A stretch of DNA of 64,000 bases, taken from positions 434,001 through 498,000 of the forward strand of contig NC_092407.1 in assembly GCF_009017415.1 (NCBI RefSeq), given 5' to 3'. The position numbers and the translations under genes are program-made. The DNA is from Aspergillus flavus. Lineage: Eukaryota; Ascomycota; Eurotiomycetes; Eurotiales; Aspergillaceae. How positions within the stretch are numbered: the first letter of the stretch is position 1; the number at the start of each line of letters is the position of its first letter. The notes beneath the pieces were generated by a model. It did not search any database, was not told the origin of the DNA, and saw nothing but the letters and a program-made list of their open reading frames with translations. Positions 38,200 through 49,597 of this stretch are shown in pieces.

Positions 38200-39699
38200 T
38201 CAAGCTACCCTGGCCCTTTCTGAGGTACACCGGAAGATGAAGTTAACCAACGCCTCCCTACCATCCACCTTGACAGGTGCTTCTGTATGCAACGCCCCAC
38301 GTACGTCTTTCCTCTCAAGCTCTAGTTTGAGCCTCTTCCCATCTGATTCTAATCCATCCGCTACATGTGGCGGGATCACCTCGTCACTCTCTGCGGAAAG
38401 CAGCAAAATGGGAGGAGGCGAGCGAAAGGACTCCAAACTTATACAATTGTGCCTAGACCTGGGCAGCATCGGAGCTCCTGATTTAACCCGCTGGATGATC
38501 GCATCGCTTTGCTCTTCATTCTGGTCCCGCCAGCGAGCGATCCTCTCCATCGCCGTCGTACAACTCCAGTGATTCCATGAAAAGGGCCACAAATATCGAT
38601 ACGGGAGCCATTTCTGTGGGTATAGACTTATAAGCATGTCCTTGATACTGGAGGACGGTGCTTCCAGAATCAGTCCAGCGATGTTTACTGGAAGATGGGT
38701 TCCCCCCTTGCTCACAGATGACTGGTCACCATGGTGACGGGAGAGGTAAGTGGCAGTAGCACTACTCGCGATGGCCGAGCCGAGACTATGCCCCCAGAGG
38801 ATGACCTCCAGATCGGTCTCTGGTGCGGTATAGGTTTCCGATACCCAGTCGAGAAATGCTTGCGCGTCAAGCTCGATACCGGACTGCGTTGCCCGGCCCG
38901 ACGAAGTCCAATAGCCGCGATATGACAAGGCTACTATGGTGAATTCAGTGCCATCTGGCGAAGATGTTGATAATGGCGTTGACATTGACTTTTCCTTGAT
39001 TGTTCGCAGGACTTGAGAGAGAAGCGGCAAACGAAGTGGCGTTGAACCGCCATTACCCTGGAAATAACATATGACGACAGACTTTCTTTTCTTCATTTTC
39101 GTACCTCTGGGATAGTCCTCTCCAGAAGTCACAGATGCAATGCGACCACCACTACGGCTGTGAAGTGGAATGCGACCTTCACATACCGCTAGCTGAGTCC
39201 CATCTAGGCTGCAAATCTGCTTCTCCGTCCACTGGACCGGCCTACATTCGGCCTCGTAGTCCGTGATCTTCTCGGAGCGTGCAAGCGGTGGCAACCATGA
39301 GAGGTATAGAAGTTTGTCTTGCAAGACAACGATCCAGAAGCATTTCCACGTCCAGAGCGCGAGCAGAAGTCCGACGAAGATAAGAGGCGGCACGAGTAAA
39401 GAGGGAATAGCTGTAGTGACAAAGTTGCGTGGCCGGTGGAATTTATATAATCGTGTCTTATCTCTTGATTGATACTTGGTGATGCAAATTCTCTTCCCAG
39501 AGACACTGTTCAAGTTCCGATTAGAAATGACGTGATAGTGTGAACAGCCCGGGCGGTTCCGTCGTCCTATGTGAATGTGAAGCGGTGTCACTTTCGGATA
39601 ATTGCGCCATACGCGCTTCATAGCCCATGGCACTTGCATCCACAATGACGAGGGCGATGTTTGGGAAACGAAGAGTGCCAGAGTACGGTGACATTGCAT
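38200..39699 (-). CDS. Membrane-anchored alpha/beta hydrolase (Bem46/ABHD13-like)
   Basis: A single-exon serine hydrolase of about 499 residues from the ATG at 39699; later ATGs in the first 30 codons are possible starts. A hydrophobic anchor (IPSLLVPPLIFVGLLLALW, about residues 98-116) precedes the catalytic domain. The fold begins with VVICYFQGNGGSTPLRLPLL (oxyanion region), then ALSYRGYWTSSGRAT. The nucleophile elbow GHSLGSA follows LEVILWG, the acid region is LLLSAESDEVIPPH and the catalytic His is near ALHTEAP or within IPPHVADGL. The architecture matches fungal Bem46-type membrane hydrolases. Substrate unknown. Confidence 0.82.
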   Translation of the reverse strand: MQCHRTLALFVSQTSPSSLWMQVPWAMKRVWRNYPKVTPLHIHIGRRNRPGCSHYHVISNRNLNSVSGKRICITKYQSRDKTRLYKFHRPRNFVTTAIPSLLVPPLIFVGLLLALWTWKCFWIVVLQDKLLYLSWLPPLARSEKITDYEAECRPVQWTEKQICSLDGTQLAVCEGRIPLHSRSGGRIASVTSGEDYPRGTKMKKRKSVVICYFQGNGGSTPLRLPLLSQVLRTIKEKSMSTPLSTSSPDGTEFTIVALSYRGYWTSSGRATQSGIELDAQAFLDWVSETYTAPETDLEVILWGHSLGSAIASSATATYLSRHHGDQSSVSKGGTHLPVNIAGLILEAPSSSIKDMLISLYPQKWLPYRYLWPFSWNHWSCTTAMERIARWRDQNEEQSDAIIQRVKSGAPMLPRSRHNCISLESFRSPPPILLLSAESDEVIPPHVADGLESDGKRLKLELERKDVRGALHTEAPVKVDGREALVNFIFRCTSERARVA

Positions 39700-40205
39700 G
39701 GACAACTCGGCGCGGGACGGTAGAAAATCGCTTGGATTGTTAAATGTCTTGGCACAGTATTTCCACCACTGTATGTCCTATTTCCACATTCAATATTAAC
39801 TCTTGCCCCACGAGTAGTAGGGTAACATTCCTTTGATACCCTTCAAGAGTATCCAAATCTAAAAAAAAATGCGTTGGAGTTCCTCCCATAGCAAATGGCA
39901 AGATGTAACAGGAGGACATAGAAATAAATGAAACAAGGTAGAATATTATACTGACACATTTTTCCCACCTACTCTATGCTGTAACTTTAGCGAGAATGAT
40001 TAATTCGTAAGAACGATATGATACACAATCACCACACAGAAGAAAATATGCTTTCTATATTCCGTGCCTAAACACGGTCTAGAGTAGGTACATAAGCAAA
40101 GAGGAGTCTTGCCTTCAAACATGAACATGCTCAGCCAGAGATGCCCTATCAACATATGCAGGCCGACAAGACCAATCAGTGGTTGTGTTACATAAAACAC
40201 ACCCT
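39700..40205. other. Intergenic, nothing recognised
   Basis: About 500 bases between two minus-strand genes; promoter of the hydrolase and terminator of nothing visible on plus. Confidence 0.5.
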
Positions 40206-41144
40206 CTAAATATCAAGTTTAAGCGCGACAATCTTCCCCCCCTTGTGGTCAGTATTATTAACAGGTTCCTGTGTCTCTCCACCTGTGGTGATATAGAGCA
40301 CATTCCCATCCATCCTCGTCCTCCCAACAGCAGCCGACGTCGCCGTCATCACTGCAGTCGAGTTTCTAGTCCCCGCCACGACATGCGCTTCACCATTAAG
40401 GGATACCTTTGTGATAACATTATCCGTCAAACCAGCAAGATAGGCCCCCGAAGACGTAACAGCAAAATCATCCGCCAACACTCCTTGCGCAATGGTCTCG
40501 GGCTGTCCAACCGTATTGCCAGACTCGTGGACGCGAACGCGGTAGAACGATCTCTGGGGCGAGTTCCCATAGTATAGGTAACCGTCCAAGATCCTGATAC
40601 CATTGACACCGAGATTCGGGCCTAATGCTGTGCTTGTGGCTGTTGTGTTATCTCTTATCATGATGTCGTAAGTTCCTTGTTCGATGTCCACGCGCCAAAT
40701 AAGACCCAAGGATGAATCTGAGATAGCCAGTGATGAATCGTTTAAAGTTGCCATCCCGTTTAGAGTTCCAGCTGGAATTGTGATGTTGATTGGATTGACT
40801 ACTGGCTCAGTCGTGCTTAGGTCGACCTTCCATAGAGAGTTTGAGGCGATTGTCACGAAGATATCCTGGTCGATCTCTGTGATACCGGTGATTGTGCCCG
40901 GGTTTTGAAATTGGTGGACCAGACGCGCATGGTGGGAGTTAGTTCCATTAAATAGATTGATTTCCCATAGCTGGGCTAGGTTGTATGCTGTGACGAGAAC
41001 GTTGCCAGTAGAGCGAACGGCGATATTCTCTAGCCAAGTACCGTTCGGAAATTGATACACGTCTCTCAGACGTGTCGAAGGGGATGCCAGAACGGCAAGG
41101 GAAAATGATAGATATACGCAAAACGGTATGATATATGAAAGCAT
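40206..41144 (-). CDS. Secreted six-bladed beta-propeller protein (SMP-30/lactonase-like)
   Basis: Intronless, 312 residues, with a clear signal peptide (MLSYIIPFCVYLSFSLAVLA). The body consists of repeating beta-blade units: WLENIAVRSTGNVLVTAYN, GITEIDQDIFVTIASNSLW, MATLNDSSLAISDSSLGLIW, GIRILDGYLYYGNS and LADDFAVTSSGAYLAGLTDN. This is the pattern of fungal SMP-30/gluconolactonase-like propellers. There are several N-glycosylation sequons, as expected for an exported protein. Relatives occur in secondary-metabolite clusters and as extracellular lactonases; catalytic activity is not proven by sequence. A TATATAA element lies about 95 bases upstream of the ATG. Confidence 0.82.
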   Translation of the reverse strand: MLSYIIPFCVYLSFSLAVLASPSTRLRDVYQFPNGTWLENIAVRSTGNVLVTAYNLAQLWEINLFNGTNSHHARLVHQFQNPGTITGITEIDQDIFVTIASNSLWKVDLSTTEPVVNPINITIPAGTLNGMATLNDSSLAISDSSLGLIWRVDIEQGTYDIMIRDNTTATSTALGPNLGVNGIRILDGYLYYGNSPQRSFYRVRVHESGNTVGQPETIAQGVLADDFAVTSSGAYLAGLTDNVITKVSLNGEAHVVAGTRNSTAVMTATSAAVGRTRMDGNVLYITTGGETQEPVNNTDHKGGKIVALKLDI

Positions 41145-42124
41145 TTTGTTATGAGAGAGTTCCTTTCAACTCCAGTGGATGCAATTCTTGTCGTCCGATG
41201 CATATTGACAAAGGTCTGATATTAGGGTGAACGTTTATATAAAATCGTGGGACCCAGACTGAGGTATGGAGTTAAGGCCCTAGAGTCCGCGATTATGGCG
41301 CATCAATCAAGCTTGGAAGATATACACTCCAGGGCTAGTTGCAACCAGTAAGCGAGGCGGAGTTTAGGAGACATACCTCGGACTTATGCCCTTGCAGTGA
41401 ATATACTTGGCATTTCTTGGCCTCGCTAGAGCACGCTGCTTACACGGTGGACCTCATTCTCCACTCTCCACTAATGATCGCTAGCCTTGGGAGCCTTGGA
41501 CGAATATCCAGGTGTGGTAGCCCCACTACACCGGCGCTAAAAGATAGAAGTCCGGTCTGTTTCACATAGAGTATTCACATTATATAATGGTATTTAATTG
41601 GCAAAGAACAATTCAGGGACATTGCCAGGATCTTTGGTCGGTATGGTTTCCAGGTCCTTTATAGACATTATATGTTGCTACTGTTTCATTCTCATGGCGT
41701 GAGTTCTATACCCTAGTACCCACTCTCGCTTCTGTTTCTACTGGTAGAATGATAAAAATAAAAAGAAACAAAGACACTATAAATCAAGTATATTTATTAG
41801 TGATAATATCGAGTGATTATATATATCTTCCTTTGGACGGCTGTTGGGCTTCGCTTGCTAGCATGAGATCAGCGGTAAAGGCTCCTCTCAACCATATTTT
41901 GCCATTCCAACTGATATCAACCTTCAGTTGAATCTAGCCCATCTTCATATATCTTAGTAGGATCCCTGAGAGGCCAGCACGGAATACACACCCTCGCGAG
42001 GCAGCTCCAGGAAAGGGTGTGGCTTGCTACGTACGAAGCCTCAAACTCAAGTAGACCAGGTTGATATATTTACGGTGATAATTGAATAGTAACACTGTAC
42101 ATCAGTCAGTAATCGTGAAAGGTG
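41145..42124. other. Intergenic, nothing recognised
   Basis: About 1 kb, AT-rich in its middle (41.75-41.83 kb). No supported gene. Confidence 0.5.
41234..41243 (-). promoter_or_regulatory. TATA-like element of the beta-propeller gene
   Basis: TTTATATAAA-type sequence about 90-100 bases upstream of the start codon at 41144. Confidence 0.45.
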
Positions 42125-42920
42125 TTCATTCATCTCGCCGTGAAAGCGAAAAAGATGCCTTGACGCGCTTTCGACCTCATACCCCATTCATTCAACCACT
42201 AATCGATTAGATTGTGGAGTTGTCCCGTCCACTATTGATAGTGCTGAAACATGTGGACAATAATCTTATAAATGCCTCGGCCACTCAGAAAATCATACGG
42301 CGAGAGGTGAAATATGTCGCAAAATGAATTCTGGGAGCCCTGGAGGTCATACATGGTTATATTATGTGCATACAGGTGGGATGTCATCATACATCTGTTG
42401 GCTTGACAATTGCATATCTGAAACCCCAAAACGTCCTTGTAAATTACGGTCAGGGGGACATGCGCTTCACAGACGTCCAGCTCTCAAATTGGGGTAACAG
42501 TGCTCCTGCATATGAACCATATACAAGATACCGTGACTTAATTGGGACACCCACTAGGAGGAGCCCTGAGGCGCACCTTCGGATAGGCTGGGGAACACCG
42601 ACAGATGTATAGTCCTTTGGAGCCTTTGTATGTTTTCACCCCTTATCTCGATATATTTATTGTGGTGCCACTTCTAGGCTGGTCACCTTGCTATATGGCG
42701 ATAGCTCCTTCTTCAAGCCAGGTATTTCCGTGCACTATCAGGGATATGAAGTCGAGATGCTACGAAGACAGTGCCAACTCTTGGGGCCGTTTCTTTTGAC
42801 TTATTTCGTAGATTGTCCGCGGAACCTGTTAGTGTTCTGTCATCTTGGCACGGAGGCTATCCATCCGGCACGGATGAACGGTTTTGCATGCATCTCCAAG
42901 AAGAACTGTTTTTAAGAGAG
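42125..42920 (+). pseudogene. Protein kinase-like gene, multiply disrupted
   Basis: Kinase-fold sequence can be followed across stops: DALTRFRPHTPFIQPLID, then IVELSRPLLIVLKHVDNNL, then ILGALEVIHG, then LKPQNVLVNYG and RFTDVQLSNWG, then DLIGTPTRRSPEAHLRIGW. After a 51-base intron-like gap (from about 42628) it continues LLYGDSSFFKPG to LLGPFLLTYF. Stops lie at 42208-42210 (TAG), about 42325-42327 (TGA) and 42610-42612 (TAG). The last replaces Trp in the D-x-W-S-F-G motif. The catalytic loop Asp of H-T-D-x-K-P is also lost (AYLKPQN). It is a dead member of a fungal kinase-like family. Confidence 0.75.
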
Positions 42921-43494
42921 ACAAGGAGCTTATCTTGAGTAATGAAACTCGATCCCATGAATCAGTAATCAGCGTCCAAGCTGCTCAAGACAGGTTGTTT
43001 GGTGACGTCTAGGCACTGCAGTATCTGGCTGGCATCATCTGTTGATGTTTACGGGCTGGAGAAGCGAGAGGTCCACTTTCTCTAAGCATGGATTTGGATT
43101 ACGAGATACAAAGGAGAATGACAAATTGGAAAGTGAGGGGGCTGAAGCTAGAAAGGGCGGAAAGGGGAGAATGTTAGACTATCAGTCGCCTTGGGAGTAC
43201 CGTCGGGTGTTTTTGTGTCGATGTCAGCAGGACCCCCAGCGCGTGAAATAATACAGTACGATCTGTTGAAGCTCTTCGGTTTCATTTCTGTGGTCAATTT
43301 GGAAGACCAGTTTGTTCTCTGTATCTTATCATATTGATTCCTGTTGTCCTCCTACACAGAAGATTGTCCCGGTATGACCGCTTAACCATACGCATGCCTT
43401 TACTTACACAGTCATCAGCTGCCTGCAAAACACCACATGGGCATTCATCACGCCATGGACCAGTCCGGCTCCATACCAAGCGCTAATTCTGTTC
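42921..43494. other. Intergenic, nothing recognised
   Basis: About 570 bases between the kinase remnant and the feruloyl esterase stop codon. Degraded kinase 3' sequence may extend into its left end. Confidence 0.45.
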
Positions 43495-44307
43495 TCAAGC
43501 AGCCATGAAAAACTTCCACGTAGCATCCGGAGCCAGGGGATTACCAACACCAAGAGGTGCAGCATCATGTCCACCATCATAAGCAATAAACGAAACAGGC
43601 CTAGAGCACCCCTTAAAGTCCGTTTGAACGGAACTGTGACTCCCAAGTCCGGGCTTACCAACGTACGCTTGCTGGCACCCGTTATTCGCAGCAAACTTAT
43701 TCGCCAGAGTCACCCCCCCGTCAAATGGCAGAACCGGGTCACTAATTCCATGAATGCCCAGATAAGCGATAGGGTCATGTCCTCCTTCACACCCACTAAT
43801 CACTCCACCACTCAGAACGCTCACAGCTCTGAACTCTTTTGCCCGTGCACAAGCGAGCGCATAGCTCATGCCACCGCCCCAACTGAATCCTGTCGCGAAG
43901 CGAGAGCTCTGGTCTATGCAGAGATCATCCTCCACTTGCTTTATAATGGCGTCGATGAGGGCTACATCTTCGCCGTTGGTGTTGGCCCAGCCGGCGTTCC
44001 TGCCGTTCGGAGCTACCAGGATTGCGCTACCCTGTGCTCGGGTTTCGAGGCCGTACCAGGGCTCGACGCTTTCGCCGTTCACAACCGAGTTCATATTTCC
44101 ACCGCGCCAGTGGAGACCGAAGATGAGATGGTGCGGTTTGTTGGCATTGTAGTTGTCAGGAACCTTGAGAATGTACTCGCGGTCGTTGATTTTGTGGACG
44201 CCGTTGACAAGGGTAGGCTGTTTGCCACAGCCGGAGGAATTGGCACCGTGGACGGAGGTAAGAGTGCTCAGGACCATGATGGCCTGCAGAATGATGGACT
44301 TAATCAT
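43495..44307 (-). CDS. faeC: Secreted feruloyl esterase C
   Basis: Releases ferulic and related acids esterified to plant cell-wall arabinoxylan and pectin. Intronless, 270 residues from the ATG at 44307, the usual FaeC length. The signal peptide is about residues 1-21 (ends SVHG). Catalytic serine Ser142 is in the elbow [13 protein letters not shown]; the oxyanion region is [16 protein letters not shown]; the Asp is around [10 protein letters not shown] and the His in [10 protein letters not shown]. Even-numbered cysteines suggest disulfides. No cellulose-binding module. Part of the loose group of cell-wall enzymes in this window. Confidence 0.92.
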   Translation of the reverse strand: MIKSIILQAIMVLSTLTSVHGANSSGCGKQPTLVNGVHKINDREYILKVPDNYNANKPHHLIFGLHWRGGNMNSVVNGESVEPWYGLETRAQGSAILVAPNGRNAGWANTNGEDVALIDAIIKQVEDDLCIDQSSRFATGFSWGGGMSYALACARAKEFRAVSVLSGGVISGCEGGHDPIAYLGIHGISDPVLPFDGGVTLANKFAANNGCQQAYVGKPGLGSHSSVQTDFKGCSRPVSFIAYDGGHDAAPLGVGNPLAPDATWKFFMAA

Positions 44308-44412
44308 TTTCACTGAGGAGCGGACACGAGACAGATGACAATAATTTGCTCAAATCGAAGAGACGTAATGATACTCACTGTGCAACTGACACTCTCGAGA
44401 AGCTCATGCTGG

Positions 44413-44420
44413 AATTTATA
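44413..44420 (-). promoter_or_regulatory. TATA box of feruloyl esterase gene
   Basis: TATAAATT on the minus strand, about 106-113 bases upstream of the start codon. Confidence 0.5.
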
Positions 44421-46215
44421 GCTTTTGCCGTGTACATGTACGCTGCAACATTCATGGATGATTTGACCCCTGACATGATTCCTCGAGGATCCCTTCCCGC
44501 AGAAAAACGGAGTTCTGGATGATGTTGTTTTGGGAAGGAGGTGCGGTATCAACTTCCTCAAGCCGTGAGCCGCCCGGACCTGGCGTGATGCGCGAAAAGT
44601 CGAGAGTTTTCTCTGAGGCCCTCCCCTCACATGCCCGATAAAGGAAATGGAGGGATCCCCAGGAGTCCAGGGGCTGTCGCAGGATCAGCCTGTCTGGTTA
44701 AAAGGACTGCCAAGAGACGGAATCTATCATCCAACGGACCACTTGGTGCTGGGTTGAAAGACCGCAGTGGGTGTAACAATCTATTTTGGCACCTTCTCGG
44801 GATCATCAACTCGAGTTCCGCCTCACATCAGGGTTCTTCAAGCGGGGAATGGAGCAGGCACTACTGATTAGGCTATTATCTTGCGCTCTACGATGCACTC
44901 TGCAACAATGTCTGTGACAGGATGTCAGTGATTTTAACCAGGATCTTCCGATTTGCAGGCACCGATAAATATGACGACCCGAGGCACAACACATTAGAAC
45001 TGGGATGGCATGCCAAGATTCCACGGCAATTAGAGTAGCTTATGTACTACCGAAGGGTATGTTTTACCAAGCCGTCGCCGATTACCCCATCTGGTAGCTG
45101 TAGTCGAAACTGAATTTGCTAGGTGGAGACTAGCCACCCCTTGTGGGGTCGATACGAACCTTACTAAGGGATTGGTAAGGCGTTCTAGGTTCGGTCAGAT
45201 ACCGTAGCACTATTTAGACCCTGTGCAATGTTCCCCGGCGGCAAACCCCTTGTGGGCTAGGTCAATGATCAGCATGGGTTCATACACACGATGTAACCTA
45301 ACTATATCCCAATCTCGTTTAAGCGCCGAATTGACAGCCTATTGTGGATACTGAGCAGTTGAAGGCATCAGTCCATTCATCCCGTTTGTTTCAACATCAA
45401 ATAGATCCTCTAGAACCTCTACTTTACATTCTTATCATTATGTCGCTCCCCTCTCATTGCAAACGCCAGGCTATACCCCTGGAACCATTCTGTCTTAGGC
45501 ATTTGGGTTGTTCACATCCTATGGCTTTCTGACAACGGTACCTGGCGATCTACGACCAGCATATTGTACTGACCAATACCCTGGCACTTCAATTGGTACT
45601 GTGGCAGAGTGCGAAAAGATCGTGTTGAGCCCTGTAGGTGGTTTCGTATATTGTTTCCTACGAATTTTGCCAGCTGGATACACAATATAATAGGACCTGG
45701 GACGGGCGGTGATACTTTTGCCACAGTGGTTCTAACAGCTCCACACGCGATCTTTAGGCACTCTACCACAGTACTTCAATTAGTATCATGACCAGCCTTG
45801 TGCGGTTGTGGCGGAGAGGTCCACTTTCTACCCGCTTGTGACCACCCTATGAGCAGAAACACATTACTCCGGTACGTCCTAGAGACCAATAATAGAATAA
45901 GAATTTAGCACTAAACTCCTGATGAAAGCCAATCAGGTGGAAACAATATCCAAGCTTTCTACGCCGTTGAGCGCTTGAAGAGCTAATCTCCACTGATTTG
46001 AGACACGGCCTGCAGTGTGCACCGTACCAGTAAATCGTAGGCTGGCCTCGAAGCCTGTATAATCTTGGCATGTTTCTGATATACAGAAAGGCTTCACTGA
46101 CCGAACGGAGTGTGTGAATGTAACCAAGAAATTGTCGCACACATCGGTGTCATGTAGATAGCAGAGGTTATGATATGCGTCTAGAGCGAGAGCTTAAAGT
46201 CTCCCATCCAAAAGA
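44421..46215. other. Long divergent intergenic region
   Basis: About 1.8 kb between the feruloyl esterase and the AA9 gene. Short ORFs only; none with a family pattern. Confidence 0.5.
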
Positions 46216-46223
46216 TATATAAG
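46216..46223 (+). promoter_or_regulatory. TATA box of AA9 gene
   Basis: TATATAAG, 138 bases upstream of the ATG at 46361, a normal distance for fungal genes with a short leader. Confidence 0.6.
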
Positions 46224-46360
46224 GACAAGTAAATCCTGTCATCAATAACCTCAACAGAGTCACTGCGTGCCTATCTCTTCCACTCATTTCCATCTAAACA
46301 CATTCGCTTTGCCTAGGCTGGTTCCTAATCCATTCATTAACTTCTCTTTCCAACTTCAAA

Positions 46361-47322
46361 ATGAAGCTCTCTTTTCTCGCTCTTGCGGCCATCGCACCCT
46401 TCGTGTCGGCCCATTACTTCTTCGACACCCTCATCGTCGACGGCAAGGAGAGTTCCCCCAACCAATATGTCCGCTCCAACACCCGACCCGCCAAGTACAA
46501 CCCAACCAAATGGGTCAACACCCGCGACGACATGACCCCCGACATGCCTGACTTCCGCTGCAACAAGGGGTCATTCACCTTCGCTGGCCAAACTGGTACG
46601 GCGGAGGTCAAGGCTGGATCCAAGCTTGCCATGAAGCTCGGTGTTGGTGCTACGATGAAGCACCCCGGCCCTGCACTGGTGTATATGTCCAAGGCTCCCA
46701 GCACGGCCAAGACATACCAGGGCGATGGCGACTGGTTCAAGATCTACGAGGAGGGCATCTGTGACAAGAACAAGGACGTGAAAAGTGACGCCTGGTGCTC
46801 TTACGACAAGGATCGGGTTGAGTTTACCATTCCTAAGGATCTGGCCGATGGGGAGTATCTTATTCGGGCGGAACATATCGGTATGTCTTCTGGGTTGTAT
46901 TGGTAAGGAATGGATACTAATTTGGCTTAGGTGTGCATGGTGCACACGCTGGAGAGGCCGAGTTCTATTACGAGTAAGTCCACCTTTCCCATGTCTGTCA
47001 TTGTTCTTGAGGGATTCTGACAAAGCTTTCCAGATGCGCTCAAGTCAAAGTTGTCGGTGGCGGAAATGGAACCCCCGGTCCTACTGTCAAGTTCCCCGGT
47101 GCTTACAAGAAAACTGATCCCTCGTTCACCTACAGTGTTTGGGGTGGCTACAAGGACTATCCCATGCCTGGTCCGCAGGTCTGGACTGGTTCGTCGGGAT
47201 CTAAACACTTCTCGAAGGTTGTTGACGTTAATGCTACCGGTGGTACTTCTTCTCAGGGGAATGCGGCTACTTTCGACGGCAGCTTCACTCGTCGTGAGCA
47301 CGCTCGTGACTTTACCTACTGA
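46361..47322 (+). CDS. Secreted AA9 lytic polysaccharide monooxygenase
   Basis: Copper enzyme that oxidatively cleaves cellulose or hemicellulose chains. Exons 46361-46880, 46931-46973 and 47034-47322 (introns 50 and 60 bases), 283 residues. The 17-residue signal peptide ends VSA and exposes His18 as the mature N-terminal histidine, the first ligand of the copper histidine brace. The second ligand is His101 in MKHPGPALVYMSKAP. AA9 blocks follow: CSYDKDRVEFTIPKDLADGEYLIRAEHIG, GVHGAHAGEAEFYYECAQVKVVGG, and FPGAYKKTDPS. No cellulose-binding domain; the tail is a short Gly/Ser/Thr-rich extension. Confidence 0.94.
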
Positions 47323-47695
47323 AGTGATGGGGTACACTTTTGTCTAGGTCTATTGACAGGTGTTCGGAGGAAGGTGGTCAGGGGATGTGTAACTAGCGGT
47401 GTGGCATCAAGGATTTGAAGCTTCTGTATTTAATGCGAGGTCCTACCTTGCATTATCTTCATTGTTTCATTAGGGGAATTCCATTGTTTCTATACAGTGC
47501 TGTATCAACACTAAGACTTGCTGTTTTTAGTCACCTGCCCTTGATCTCAACGTAAATGGCTAGCTAAGAGGACACAGATCGAAGTATAAGCTCTAGACAA
47601 ATATAAAGTGACTAGAACTCCTATAATGCGCAAAAAGATAGCCTATAGCGAAGAACACGCTACGAAAAGACGACGGATGGCTGGCTCACTCATCG
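47323..47695. other. Intergenic, nothing recognised
   Basis: About 370 bases between convergent AA9 and kinase remnant; no gene. Confidence 0.55.
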
Positions 47696-49159
47696 TCAAG
47701 ATCTGCATAAAGCCAAGGATCCTCAAGTAGTTCTTTTGCTGTACTGCGTTCCTCTGGGCGCCATTTAATCATTCTTCTTACAAACCTTATGAACAAGGTT
47801 TTGTCATCACCGTGTATATTTTTAATTAGATTCTCAAAGTTGAATGTTGCCGGCACACGAGCTTCATTTCTCAGAGTCCCTGTTGGATCACGTCAACATA
47901 GGATTGCGGAGGTTGTACAAAACCTGTAATGATGCTTACCATCTGATGCGTAGAATAACTCGGATCGTCTACCCCTAGCAATGATATCCTCCGGAGGAGG
48001 TCCTAACAATAAAGTGATATGTGCAAGGTGGTTCGACTCATTGAACTTTTAGCCACAGAGAGGATCGACATCCTTGAAAAGCTTTTTACCTTAAAAGAGG
48101 TCCCACAGCTGATTATCAAAACGTAAGCAGAGTGCGTATAGAGACTTGGCTAGCATACCATCACTCCTAGGCTTCAAATATCGGCGCTGTATGTATACCC
48201 AGCATCAAATATGACTTCTGGTGCTCAATATATTTCTGCTTGAATACAACCGCTGTTAGGTCTATCTCCAGGCACAGAAAGAGCAAAGTCCGTAATGGTG
48301 ATGATCCCAGTAGTCTTTAAAGTGGGTTCATAATTATTCCGTGAAAGGTAGATGGTGCGACCATCAGGGCCAATCTTCTGAGGTAGAGGGTCTTTATATT
48401 CATCTTTCGCCGATTCCTCAAGGATCGATGGGTCTTCTATTTTGACCATTATATTGTCTGGTTTCAAGTCTGACTGAAGTTAGTGTCCGTTTTATTACAG
48501 ATATACCTATCCAGAGACTAACCAGTATGAACGATATGACACTCAGAGTGAAGATAATCCAATCCGTGGAGAATCATTTGAAGAATGATCTTCAGTACAC
48601 TAGACGGAATAACGTCCCCGATAAACCTTTCCCGGTATAGCCATAGAGGCTCACGTAAAGGTTCAAAGGCAAGTGCTAGATGCTTTCTTGAACCATATTC
48701 CACATAAAATGAATCAACAAGATGTCTGGTGAATTGCCATCCCTTATGTTAGGGGTTCTTTTTGTCGATCTGCTTTAGAAGATCAAGCTTATTTTGAGCT
48801 GCATTCTCTCGCGAATGATGGGTACTCGCGTTTATCTCGATAGCTACGTACTTATCTTGCAACCAGCGCCATCTAACTAAATCAGTGACAACCAGGTCGT
48901 ATGAGCAGAGAGGCACAAACTGGTTAAGGTGTCGAGCAAGCCATATCACACAGCCAACTTTTGTTACCAGTTGATATCTGCCGTTTAAGACACTGCTTAG
49001 TTTTGCAGGGTAGAAACGGACAGGATCATAGTATGGCGTATTTTCCTCTTCGAAGCGCCGATGCGTGTCAAGCCGTGGGGCGATCATCGGTGACAATGAC
49101 CAAGGTTGGTGTCGCAATTTGGGAAACGAGCCGCGTATTCGATTTAAAAACACTTCCAT
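47696..49159 (-). pseudogene. SRPK-like serine/threonine kinase, multiply nonsense-mutated
   Basis: The whole family sequence is traceable on the minus strand: DPVRFYPAKLSSVLNGRYQL, KYVAIEINASTHHSRENAAQ, WLYRERFIGDVIPSSVLKI, catalytic LDYLHSECHIVHT joined over an intron to DLKPDNIMV, TITDFALSVPGD, APEVIFDAGYTYSADI, and the C-terminal IKWRPEERSTAKELLEDPWLY. Premature stops lie at 48749-48751 (TAA for Gln), 48225-48227 (TGA for Arg in Y-R-A-P-E), 48174-48176 (TGA for Trp in D-I-W-S-L-G), 48091-48093 and 48049-48051 (both TAA, Gln expected). The glycine-rich loop is also shortened. All the stops are explicable as C-to-T or G-to-A changes, the mark of repeat-induced point mutation. Confidence 0.85.
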
Positions 49160-49597
49160 TCTCGGGATTGAAGAACTTGAACGGCAGGTATTTAAGTGTA
49201 AGTTTGGAGAACTAGTAGCAACAATGGAGACGTTTTTAGGAAGGGGGGACGTGCCAAGGCGCTCCCCGGCGCCTAAGCGGGACCAAGCATTGAAAGGTTG
49301 CCTTAAAACTGGACCGAGCTTGGGTTACCGATTCGCGATGAGTAAGAACAAATCCCCTATGAACGTCAAACGAGATACTAGTTTAGAAGTCTACATAACT
49401 TCTTTTTCCCCCTCTTGTTTCGCCTTCTAGAAATATTGTACAGAATAAGAAATTGCGTCAGGCACAATATGTAAAAGAATTGAATTGTTTAGTAGCTATG
49501 TAAAGCTAGATTAAACAGTCAGTGCCATAAAATAGCATCAACACCAAGAACAATAGATATCACAATGGCCGGCTGAACTGCGCCCGTGCGTCCGTAT
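49160..49597. other. Intergenic, nothing recognised
   Basis: About 440 bases upstream of the kinase remnant and downstream of the polygalacturonase; no gene. Confidence 0.5.

Noticed and set aside
43567..44316. 249-codon plus-strand ORF
   Set aside because: Antisense shadow of feruloyl esterase C.
48515..48535. Apparent loss of the catalytic Asp (HTG) in the SRPK-like kinase
   Set aside because: The codon is split by an intron; joining to the next exon gives the normal Asp. The gene is dead for other reasons.
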